Shown in pieces: positions 33,936 through 41,363 of a DNA stretch of 64,000 nt; position 1 is the first letter of the stretch; every line of letters begins with the position of its first letter. The translations under genes were made by a program, and so were the position numbers. The DNA comes from Aquiflexum gelatinilyticum. Its GTDB lineage: Bacteria; Bacteroidota; Bacteroidia; Cytophagales; Cyclobacteriaceae. The notes beneath the pieces are model-generated. The model did no database searches and was not told where the DNA came from. It saw only the letters and a program-made list of their open reading frames with translations. Location of the stretch: NCBI RefSeq assembly GCF_024741135.1, contig NZ_JANSUY010000002.1, positions 434,001 to 498,000 on the forward strand. The letters run 5' to 3'.

Positions 33936-34796
33936 GTGGCCTTAGATCAGTATAAAGAAGAAGAGGAAGAAGAGGGCATGTCCTTTTTGGATCATTTGGA
34001 GCAGTTGAGATGGCACTTGCTGCGGTCTGCGGCTGCCATATTAATATTCACCGTTGCTGCTTTTCTAGCCAAGAGTATTGTATTCGGCGTTGTAATCCTT
34101 GGTCCTTCCAAAGTTGATTTCATCACCTACAGGGTACTTTGTCAGATTTCTGATTATTTTAATGTACCTCCTTTGTGTATAGATACACTTCCTTTTACCA
34201 TCCAAAGCAGGCAGATGACGGGACAGTTTTCCATGCACCTGACCTCAAGTATGGTAGTGGGATTGATCGTCTCATTTCCGTATTTATTTTGGGAAGTGTG
34301 GAAATTTATCTCTCCCGGGCTTTATTCCAAAGAAAGACAAGCGGCCCGTGGTGCGGTGTTCTTTGTCAGTTTGTTGTTCTTTTTGGGGACCGCTTTTGGA
34401 TATTTTATCCTTGCACCGCTTTCTATCAACTTCCTTGCAAACTACCAATTGGATCCAAGCATCCTCAATGAATTTGACATCACGTCTTACATCGGTACCT
34501 TGACCATGCTGGTATTGGCTTCTGCCATTATGTTTCAGCTTCCTGTTGTGATTTATTTCCTTTCCATGTCAGGTTTGGTGACAGCAGCGATGTTGAAATC
34601 TTACAGAAGACATTCTATCGTGGTCATCCTGATTGTTTCTGCCTTGATCACTCCACCGGACGTAATCAGTCAGGTTTTAATTGCAATGCCGATTTTGGTA
34701 TTGTATGAAGTGGGGATACAGGTAGCAAAAAGGCTAGAGAAGAAGCGCGCCAAAAAAGAATTGGAAGACAACTTGAAATACAAAGACAATGGATAA
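33936..34796 (+). CDS. tatC: Sec-independent protein translocase TatC
   Basis: The receptor and channel part of the Tat system, which exports folded, often cofactor-bearing proteins with twin-arginine signals. The 286 residues start at GTG, followed by an unusual run of glutamates (residues 8-13) before the conserved 'MSFLDHLEQLRWHLLRS' and six membrane helices. Conserved 'FPYLFWEVWKFISPGLYSKERQ' is present. TatA/B are not nearby. The last 8 bases overlap rpiB. Confidence 0.95.
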   Translation: MALDQYKEEEEEEGMSFLDHLEQLRWHLLRSAAAILIFTVAAFLAKSIVFGVVILGPSKVDFITYRVLCQISDYFNVPPLCIDTLPFTIQSRQMTGQFSMHLTSSMVVGLIVSFPYLFWEVWKFISPGLYSKERQAARGAVFFVSLLFFLGTAFGYFILAPLSINFLANYQLDPSILNEFDITSYIGTLTMLVLASAIMFQLPVVIYFLSMSGLVTAAMLKSYRRHSIVVILIVSALITPPDVISQVLIAMPILVLYEVGIQVAKRLEKKRAKKELEDNLKYKDNG

Positions 34797-35226
34797 GAAA
34801 ATTGCAGTCGGAGGAGACCATGCGGGTTTTGAATATAAAACCAAATTGATCAATGTGCTTGAAGCTGCCGGGTATGAGGTAAAGGATTACGGTCCGTATA
34901 CTTCGGCTTCAGCTGACTATCCTGATTTCGTACATCCGCTATGTAATGCCATCGAAGCCGGGGAATTCAAGCAGGGAATCTTAATATGTGGCAGTGGCAA
35001 CGGTGTTGCAATTACCGCCAACAAACATCAGGGAATCCGGGCAGCACTGTGCTGGAATGAGGACTTGGCAGCTTTGGCAAGACAACATAACGATGCCAAT
35101 GTATTGGCTTTGCCTGCAAGGTTTATTTCATTTGACCTAGCGTCAAAGCTTTCAGAAATATTTCTGACCACAGAATTTGAAGGGGGCAGACATGCCACTA
35201 GGGTGAATAAAATCGCCTGTAAATAA
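34789..35226 (+). CDS. rpiB: ribose 5-phosphate isomerase B
   Basis: Interconverts ribose-5-phosphate and ribulose-5-phosphate in the pentose phosphate pathway. The 145 residues show 'AVGGDHAGFEYK' at the N-terminus (Asp10, His11), the phosphate loop 'CGSGNGVAITANKHQGIRA' with Cys67, and 'RQHNDANVLALPARF', typical of RpiB (LacA/RpiB family). It overlaps tatC by 8 bases and ends the operon at a hairpin terminator. Confidence 0.95.
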   Translation: MDKKIAVGGDHAGFEYKTKLINVLEAAGYEVKDYGPYTSASADYPDFVHPLCNAIEAGEFKQGILICGSGNGVAITANKHQGIRAALCWNEDLAALARQHNDANVLALPARFISFDLASKLSEIFLTTEFEGGRHATRVNKIACK

Positions 35227-35228
35227 CA

Positions 35229-35264
35229 AATCCTCCTCATGAAAATGGGGAGGATATTTTTTTT
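35229..35264 (+). terminator. terminator after rpiB
   Basis: TCCTCCTCAT (35231-35240) pairs with ATGGGGAGGA (35245-35254), one G-T pair, around a GAAA tetraloop, followed by a T-rich run. Confidence 0.88.
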
Positions 35265-35472
35265 GTTCATTGTCCATGGTTGATAGGCCTTAGACGATGG
35301 AAAAAAAGTGAATTGACCACAGTCCACGGTTGACAATCCATTGCCGCTTCAATTGGACTTCAATCCAGGTTTTTCCAAGATTCCTTTAAAACCCACCGAG
35401 ATACTAAAAATGCCCAAATGCTAGAAAAATGTCCGTAAATCAAAAATCGTACTTCGTAACTCATACTTCCTT
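35265..35472. other. intergenic DNA with degenerate short repeats
   Basis: No gene is supported. Two related units, GTCCATGGTTGATAG (from 35272) and GTCCACGGTTGACAA (from 35321), lie about 50 bases apart, and a stretch near 35447-35468 repeats CGTACTTCGTAACTCATACTT-like text. Such worn repeats are common as intergenic filler in Cytophagales genomes. Confidence 0.4.
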
Positions 35473-35808
35473 TCAAGCTTTTTTCACAAATTCAGACTTC
35501 AAGGCCATGGATCCGAATCCATCTATTTTGCAGTCGATATTGTGGTCACCCTCTACCAATCTAATGTTTTTCACTTTTGTGCCTGCCTTAATTGGATGCG
35601 CAGCACCTTTGACGGGAAGGTTTTTGATGATGGTGACAGAATCCCCGTTTGACAATATTGCCCCGTTAGAATCTTTTACTACCAAACCCTCTTCAGCTTC
35701 TGCCTCCTCAGCTTCCCATTCAAAAGCACATTCCGGACAGACAAATTTGCCATCCAATTCATAAGTATATTCAGATTTACAGGCTGGGCAAGAGGGTAGA
35801 TTTTCCAT
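35473..35808 (-). CDS. zinc-ribbon protein of the YjdM/PhnA family
   Basis: A 111-residue cytoplasmic protein. A four-cysteine zinc ribbon is seen at Cys7, Cys10, Cys24 and Cys27, then a Glu-Ala-rich linker, then the compact beta domain '[21 protein letters not shown]' to '[17 protein letters not shown]' typical of YjdM (formerly PhnA). Despite the old name, family members are not proven phosphonoacetate hydrolases and their role is unclear. It is transcribed alone, convergent with rpiB. Confidence 0.9.
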   Translation of the reverse strand: MENLPSCPACKSEYTYELDGKFVCPECAFEWEAEEAEAEEGLVVKDSNGAILSNGDSVTIIKNLPVKGAAHPIKAGTKVKNIRLVEGDHNIDCKIDGFGSMALKSEFVKKA

Positions 35809-36108
35809 GGGGTGAATTTAAGGTAAATACTTAAAAATGTATGGTGGGAATCCGAATTCTTAAATAAAATTACTTTTAGTTTTTTTTAAATAGGTTGAAA
35901 AAATTTTATCCAATGTCAAAAAAGTTTGCCTTTGTCTAGGAATTTTCGTGGGTAAAAAATTTGAGTAATTATTGGCAAGAAGAATCAAAAATACTTAATA
36001 GTCATTTTCATTTTTTACCAGAAATGCATAATTTAAAATCTAAATAACTGAAAGGCAAAGTATTGTATTTTACCTGTCGAATTTTTGGAATCTAAATTAT
36101 TTTGAAAA
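35809..36108. other. 300-base AT-rich gap before the eCIS-linked peptidase gene
   Basis: No gene is seen. The gap should hold the promoters of the YjdM gene (minus) and the M15 peptidase gene (plus), but I found no convincing -33/-7 pair. Confidence 0.5.
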
Positions 36109-36900
36109 ATGAGCACAACGGAATTGATCAAATTTGTACAGACTTGGTTAACCGAAAAAGGATATTTCCAAGGCGCAGTAAATGGAAACATGGATCCCTC
36201 GACCCTACATGCCATAAGTAAGTTAACTGAAATTCCATCTGACTGGTCAGGGAAGAGAAAACTCATCGGATCTGTCCAACTAATCTGCAAAGAATATGGA
36301 GTTGATCCTGGACCTTTGGATGGATATTGGGGACCCGATACAAAACACGGTTATGAGACCGTTATCTTCATTAGAAACAAGGGACAAAAGCCTCCGGTTT
36401 GGCGCCCTGAGGAAATCACCCTACCGGTCAGTAGATGGCCCAAGCAGTTTACACAGGAGTTTGACAATTTCTATGGTCCCAAAGGAAGTAGTCTTGTTAT
36501 AGCCCAAAGTGCCTATCCGCTTAAATTATCCTGGAATCCTAGCCAAATTGTAAATCGGTTTACTTGCCATCAAAAGGTAAAGACAAGTGTTGAAAAGGTT
36601 CTGAAGGATGTCCTGGCCCACTATGGAATCGAAGAAATCAAACGATTGAGGCTGGATTTTTTTGGAGGATGCTATAATGACAGGGCAATGCGTGGAGGGA
36701 CTAAACCAAGTATGCATAGTTGGGGAATTGCCTTGGATTTCGATCCAAAAAACAATGACCTGCACTGGGGAAGAGACAGGGCTACTTTTGCAAGACCGGA
36801 ATATGAAGCGTGGTGGCGTATGTGGGAAAATGAAGGATGGACAAGTCTGGGACGTCAGAGAAATTTTGATTGGATGCATGTCCAAGCAGCCGGGATTTGA
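36109..36900 (+). CDS. peptidoglycan-binding, M15-type carboxypeptidase/endolysin
   Basis: A 263-residue protein that likely cuts peptide cross-links of peptidoglycan. Residues about 5-90 hold two peptidoglycan-binding-like helical repeats ('FVQTWLTEKGYFQGAVNGNMDP' shortened, and 'ICKEYGVDPGPLDGYWGPDT'). Residues about 150-263 are a D-Ala-D-Ala peptidase M15 fold with zinc ligands His203 and Asp210 in 'SMHSWGIALDFDP' and His257 in 'DWMHVQA'. No signal peptide is present, as in phage endolysins. It is the only plus-strand gene of the eCIS region, convergent with the cargo genes and 17 bases from the last one. It could release particles by lysis or open a target wall. Confidence 0.75.
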   Translation: MSTTELIKFVQTWLTEKGYFQGAVNGNMDPSTLHAISKLTEIPSDWSGKRKLIGSVQLICKEYGVDPGPLDGYWGPDTKHGYETVIFIRNKGQKPPVWRPEEITLPVSRWPKQFTQEFDNFYGPKGSSLVIAQSAYPLKLSWNPSQIVNRFTCHQKVKTSVEKVLKDVLAHYGIEEIKRLRLDFFGGCYNDRAMRGGTKPSMHSWGIALDFDPKNNDLHWGRDRATFARPEYEAWWRMWENEGWTSLGRQRNFDWMHVQAAGI

Positions 36901-36917
36901 AGTAATTGAAAGGATGC

Positions 36918-37310
36918 CTAAGAATTTAAATCAGAAACATTGTCAGTTTTTGTATACTGAATTAATTCACCCTCTGGGGTTAATTTGACTATTGAACTTC
37001 CGACGACACTTTGGTTATAGGATTCATACGCAAGGTTTATAGTAATTCTTACAGCTTGGCTACCCTGATGAATGGTATTGTTGAATGAAACATTTATTGT
37101 TAATTCCCCATTTTGTTCACTCTCAATTCTATCCAATTTTGCATCCGTTATCCTTAAATTTTTTCCGTTGGATTCAAATTTAAAGGAAATGCCGATTTCA
37201 ATTTTATCAATAAATCTAAATCTCAGTTCAGATATATGGGAATATGACTCTCCTGAAATTTTGGTCTGAAGTTTATGGCTATCACTTACTTTAAACGAAG
37301 TTTTTATCAT
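36918..37310 (-). CDS. 130-residue protein resembling the C-terminal domain of the DUF4157 protein
   Basis: A soluble beta-rich protein without signal peptide, AT-rich in base use. By eye, residues about 25-125 align with residues about 255-360 of the DUF4157 protein encoded just upstream: 'IEIGISFKFESNG' matches 'IKFGITFLYDDAG', and 'QAVRITINLAYESYNQSVVGS' matches 'ASFRFTINVNETNSWFVSEK'. It looks like a stand-alone copy of that domain. It lies 35 bases after the DUF4157 stop on the same strand and is the last gene of the eCIS cluster. It might be a second cargo, a loading partner or an immunity protein; the sequence does not decide. Confidence 0.6.
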   Translation of the reverse strand: MIKTSFKVSDSHKLQTKISGESYSHISELRFRFIDKIEIGISFKFESNGKNLRITDAKLDRIESEQNGELTINVSFNNTIHQGSQAVRITINLAYESYNQSVVGSSIVKLTPEGELIQYTKTDNVSDLNS

Positions 37311-37345
37311 TTTCTTATTTGTCTTATTGATAGACTTTTCAGCCT

Positions 37346-38446
37346 TTACCCGATTTCTGTAAAACCAAAATAATCATGAGATGTGATACTTAAGTCACCA
37401 TCGCCACCTCTCAAACGCAATTGTATTGATCCTGGCTTTTCACTTACAAACCAAGAGTTGGTTTCATTGACATTTATAGTAAATCTGAAAGAAGCACTTC
37501 CTGAGGCCAAACTTCTTGGTGTGATATTGACATTTACGCTTCCTCCCCACCCCGGCCAATCGTAAACATCCAAAATTGAAAGTGAAATATTTCCTATGGC
37601 ACCGGCGTCATCATATAGAAAAGTAATTCCGAATTTTATTCCCATTTTCCTGGAATCACTAGTTCCTCCCCAAACAGCAAACCTATGTGTAGCTTCATAA
37701 ATCTGGGCGCTGGGATGTGCGGTTTTATGTGCTGCAACATCACTTCCACCGCTCGGCAACAATACTCCCTCAACTTCATCGAATGTATAGGAAACATCAC
37801 CCGATGCCGCTGATGTCGCATCATTTGCTACTTGATATCCCAATGCACCTGCCGCTATCCACTCTGCGGCACCCATTGCGGCAACCACAGCTGGAAGGGC
37901 AAATTGGGTAACATTGTTTTGGCTTTGCGGGGAACTTCTCTTGCGATTATTGGATAGGGTATGTGGAGATTTAATTCCTCTAACTGCATTTTTACCCAAA
38001 TCTCCGGCTTGGGATTCTAAATGATTTTGGTCATTTATGGGAGATCCGAATATATTTTTGGTAGGGTTTACCATTCCTTCCCTTTGTTGTTTGACATGGG
38101 TAAATTCATGACCAATGAGGTTTTTTCCTTCTTCAGATTCAGGGTTAAAGCGATTTGGAGCAAAATGAATCGTTTCTCCTCTTGTAAAAGCAAGTGCTTG
38201 GAATCGACTTGTTTCAACAGAATCTTTAACAATATCAACTTGAGAAAAATCTTCTCCCAATCCTTTTTCTAAATTATTCTGGAGATTTTTGGGAATTACA
38301 TCTTTGGATTTCCCCTGGCTTCCATTTGGCTTAAAGAAGTTTCCCTGAGAGTTAAAAAAATCATTTTCTTCGCTTTTTTTAGAAAATAACCCTGTAACCT
38401 TTCGTGAGTTTGTTGGTTTTTTTGACATCAGTTCTGAATTTTTCAT
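37346..38446 (-). CDS. DUF4157 protein, candidate eCIS cargo/effector
   Basis: A 366-residue protein with a polar, low-complexity N-terminal tail (residues 1-50), a DUF4157 domain (about 55-150) and an unrecognised C-terminal region. DUF4157 carries a zinc-peptidase motif, HEFTH at 113-117 in 'LIGHEFTHVKQQ', so catalysis is possible. This domain is strongly associated with eCIS clusters and their toxins. A hydrophobic Ala/Gly-rich stretch (about 182-210) could be a membrane-inserting segment. Residues about 255-360 form a beta-rich domain shared with the next gene. It lies 43 bases after the ATPase gene, at the usual cargo end of the cluster. Toxic activity is inference. Confidence 0.75.
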   Translation of the reverse strand: MKNSELMSKKPTNSRKVTGLFSKKSEENDFFNSQGNFFKPNGSQGKSKDVIPKNLQNNLEKGLGEDFSQVDIVKDSVETSRFQALAFTRGETIHFAPNRFNPESEEGKNLIGHEFTHVKQQREGMVNPTKNIFGSPINDQNHLESQAGDLGKNAVRGIKSPHTLSNNRKRSSPQSQNNVTQFALPAVVAAMGAAEWIAAGALGYQVANDATSAASGDVSYTFDEVEGVLLPSGGSDVAAHKTAHPSAQIYEATHRFAVWGGTSDSRKMGIKFGITFLYDDAGAIGNISLSILDVYDWPGWGGSVNVNITPRSLASGSASFRFTINVNETNSWFVSEKPGSIQLRLRGGDGDLSITSHDYFGFTEIG

Positions 38447-38489
38447 GTCTATCTCAATTAATTCCTGATTACTTTATTTTTTTTGCTTT

Positions 38490-39824
38490 TCACTTTCCTT
38501 CTTTTTCCAGTTCTCTCCTTATTCCTTTTACCATAAGTTCTTTTGTAAGAATGGAATTTTTGGTATCTAAGGATACCAAAGAAATATATTGGATAATATT
38601 CAAAATATGGGAGCCTGTGAGCTCAAAACCATCAGCTATATCTTTTAGAATAAGATCCTGACCCATTTGAAGATTTTCAGGGATAGATTTTTTCCACAAA
38701 GCCAATCTATCCTCGGCTTTTGGGGCCGGGAAATAAACAATAGAATTGAATCTTCTGATAAAGGCTGTATCAATATTGTTTCTGAAATTAGAAGCCAATA
38801 TCACCAAGCCGTTATAGCTTTCTATCCTTTGAAGCAGGTAGGAAACTTCCTGGTTGGCATATTTGTCATGGGCATCCCTGACCCCGGTCCGCTTTCCGAA
38901 AATAGCGTCTGCTTCATCAAAGAAAAGGATCCAATCTTTGTTTTCTGCTTTGTCAAATAAGGCTGAAAGGTTCTTTTCAGTCTCCCCGATATACTTCGAA
39001 ACGATCATAGACAAGTCAATTCTGAAGACTTCCTTTCCTGTATATTTTGCCAGTAAAGTGGCAGTGATTGTTTTACCTGTCCCCGGTGGGCCGTAAAATA
39101 ATGCCCGGTACCCCGGCTTGAGTTTTCTTCCAAGATCCCATTCTGCGTTAAGGGTCTCTTTGTGCTTGAGCCAAATCTGCAATTCCTTTACCTGATGCCA
39201 TACTTGATCGGGTAACACAAGGTCTTCCCATGTCATTTCCGATTGGAGATGCTCGGCTGGGAAATTGATGCTCAGCGAAGGCAGGGAGATTTTCCCTGTT
39301 GTCAAAACTTCCACATATTCGGGATCCATGACCAATTTTCCACCTAACCTAGGTTCTCCTATTTTCACTGGTTCCAAATAAAGAATGCGATGTTTGAAAA
39401 GAAGATTGCTCTTGTCTAGTAGAGGTAAGTATTTCAACCTTTCTTGAATATCCAACCCTGCCAGTATGAAAAGAATGGTTTCTCCTGTGGGGACCATTCC
39501 CCTGTGTTGATCTAGTTTGACTCCACCGAATTCAGGAAAATCCCCACCGTGGGGAAGAAATTTTTGAATGATTTTGTCAAAAAACCCGGGAATAATATGA
39601 GGCACCAAAGTCGTTGTCAACAGGAGGAGGTTTTCTTTGGTTAAGTTGTAAAGTCTTGAAAGCTTATATAATGTGCTTTGGTTGTCTAAGATCAATGTTT
39701 TGGAATTAAAGTCTTCTATACTTTTCCCTTCAAAAAAGTTTTCAAGTCTGTTTTTCGTACTGACCTCCAAAAAATCAATAATGGTTCTGATATCTTCCAT
39801 AGCTTTCTTATTCCCATTCGACAA
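38490..39824 (-). CDS. eCIS AAA+ ATPase (Afp15/Pvc15-like)
   Basis: A 444-residue AAA+ protein of the group encoded in all eCIS clusters, where it is needed for assembly or cargo loading and is not part of the finished particle. The N-terminal 200 residues are family-specific. The ATPase core has Walker A GPPGTGKT at 245-252, Walker B 'ILFFDEAD' at 299-306, sensor Asn346 and the arginine fingers Arg357-Arg358 in 'AFIRRFNS'. All catalytic residues are present. It overlaps the tape-measure gene by 17 bases and precedes the cargo gene. Confidence 0.92.
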   Translation of the reverse strand: MSNGNKKAMEDIRTIIDFLEVSTKNRLENFFEGKSIEDFNSKTLILDNQSTLYKLSRLYNLTKENLLLLTTTLVPHIIPGFFDKIIQKFLPHGGDFPEFGGVKLDQHRGMVPTGETILFILAGLDIQERLKYLPLLDKSNLLFKHRILYLEPVKIGEPRLGGKLVMDPEYVEVLTTGKISLPSLSINFPAEHLQSEMTWEDLVLPDQVWHQVKELQIWLKHKETLNAEWDLGRKLKPGYRALFYGPPGTGKTITATLLAKYTGKEVFRIDLSMIVSKYIGETEKNLSALFDKAENKDWILFFDEADAIFGKRTGVRDAHDKYANQEVSYLLQRIESYNGLVILASNFRNNIDTAFIRRFNSIVYFPAPKAEDRLALWKKSIPENLQMGQDLILKDIADGFELTGSHILNIIQYISLVSLDTKNSILTKELMVKGIRRELEKEGK

Positions 39825-41352
39825 ACATCATGTCCTCCATCCAAGGCAACTTGACGATGCCCATTCCCCAAGGTAGCTTGGCCAGCAGCACATCCACAGT
39901 CTTCCTTTCCACTTGAAGTTTCCAGCCTTTTTCAACCCGGCTGATTTTGCCGTTTCGCTGCAGGAAGGTTTCCCTCAATCCGCCAATACTTGTATTTTTC
40001 AATACTGACCAATGTCCGATTACTGCCTGAAGCAATTCCTCACATTCGGTTTTCGATGATTCTGTAATTTCCAATCCTTCTCCCAAAAACTGGGAAATCC
40101 CCATTCTGCAAAGGATTTTGTTGAGTGGATAGAAATTTTCGGTCAATTCATTTTCACCATAAACCAAAAATTGAAGCACTCTTGCAGCAAGGCCTTGGTC
40201 ATATTCAGCCACAAACTTTCCGTTTTCTGTCAATTGAAGGTTGCTAAAAAGCCCTGTCAAAAAAGGATGCAACAAGACCAATCCGGCATTTTCCACGAAT
40301 ATTTCACCGGAAAATTCTGATTCAATCTCGATTTCTTGTCCCATTTCTTCCTTGTTTGTTATTTTCTCCAATCCTGAAAGGGACTCAGAAAAGCCCATTT
40401 CAGCTCCTTCTTCGGCAAGGTTTATTCCATTATGTGTGGCTTCGGTGAGAATCTGAAAATCCAATTCTGGCAAGGAATTTTTTAGCTTTAAAATAATTTC
40501 AGGATCAATTCGCAGGATTTTTTTCCACAGAATCATTTTCTTCTTCTGAAATCCAGGATTAGAAACTTCTGTAAAAAGTGCAGTGAATGCACCTAGGAGT
40601 TTTCTATCTCTAACTAATTCCTGACCAAAATATTCCGCCAGAGCGGACAGGTTTTCTTGTGAACATTGGTTGATCAATATTTTTAGAAATTGTCCAGATG
40701 AAGCAGGGTCTGGATCGGAAAAGGTAAGTTCCAAAGTTCGAATCAGGATTTTATTTAGAGCCGTATTCCTGCTCCTATTTAGGTATTTGACCAAATCTGA
40801 TTCTTGAGAATTTAATTTCTGAGACCAGGCTATGATTATTCTGGAGATAAAATCTTCTGAAAATGAACCAAATAGCCGCTGAAAGGAGGCAGGAGATTTA
40901 ATTAAGATTTTTTTGAGGTTCTCTAAAAATGACATTTCAAGCACCACTGAATCTTCCAATTCCCTTGGACTCGAAAAAGGGCTGTTCCATGGGAAATATC
41001 CTTTTTCCAAAAAGTGGGTAAATACTTCCTCAGCCTTTTTTTCGACAGGGACTATTTCCTTTTTTCCGAATTGTGGGAGTTTCAAATTTTCCTCTAGTTG
41101 GACAAGGATTTTTTGTAAAAACTCCTCTTCCCAATTGGAATAGGATAAGTTTCCACAATCCAGCTCAAGCTTATCCAAGACTATTGTTTCATTGGGATTT
41201 CCATGGCGGTCAAATACCTTCTCTAAAGCCGGTTTAATTTTTTCGTAGAAGAACAATCCAAGACTATCCTGCAAACCCAATCCTTCCTCCAACCCTTCAA
41301 AATCTACCTGAAGGGATGCAGTATATATTTTATGGTTTTGCAGCACTGACAT
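39808..41352 (-). CDS. eCIS tape-measure protein (Afp14/Pvc14-like)
   Basis: A 514-residue mainly helical protein that sets particle length and lies in the tube lumen in the family model. The family signatures are near the C-terminus: 'ENAGLVLLHPFLTGLFSNL', the 'VLQFLVYGENE' helix, and the terminal 'KLPWGMGIVKLPWMEDMMFV'. The N-terminal 'LELDCGNLS' region is also typical. It starts 11 bases after the PKD protein stop and overlaps the ATPase start by 17 bases. The length suggests a short particle if the length rule holds. Confidence 0.88.
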   Translation of the reverse strand: MSVLQNHKIYTASLQVDFEGLEEGLGLQDSLGLFFYEKIKPALEKVFDRHGNPNETIVLDKLELDCGNLSYSNWEEEFLQKILVQLEENLKLPQFGKKEIVPVEKKAEEVFTHFLEKGYFPWNSPFSSPRELEDSVVLEMSFLENLKKILIKSPASFQRLFGSFSEDFISRIIIAWSQKLNSQESDLVKYLNRSRNTALNKILIRTLELTFSDPDPASSGQFLKILINQCSQENLSALAEYFGQELVRDRKLLGAFTALFTEVSNPGFQKKKMILWKKILRIDPEIILKLKNSLPELDFQILTEATHNGINLAEEGAEMGFSESLSGLEKITNKEEMGQEIEIESEFSGEIFVENAGLVLLHPFLTGLFSNLQLTENGKFVAEYDQGLAARVLQFLVYGENELTENFYPLNKILCRMGISQFLGEGLEITESSKTECEELLQAVIGHWSVLKNTSIGGLRETFLQRNGKISRVEKGWKLQVERKTVDVLLAKLPWGMGIVKLPWMEDMMFVEWE

Positions 41353-41363
41353 TCAATTTCTAT

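Noticed and set aside
35265-35472. CRISPR or mobile-element remnant in the rpiB-yjdM gap
   Set aside because: Only two worn units of about 15 bases are seen, with no regular spacing, no inverted ends and no transposase fragment.
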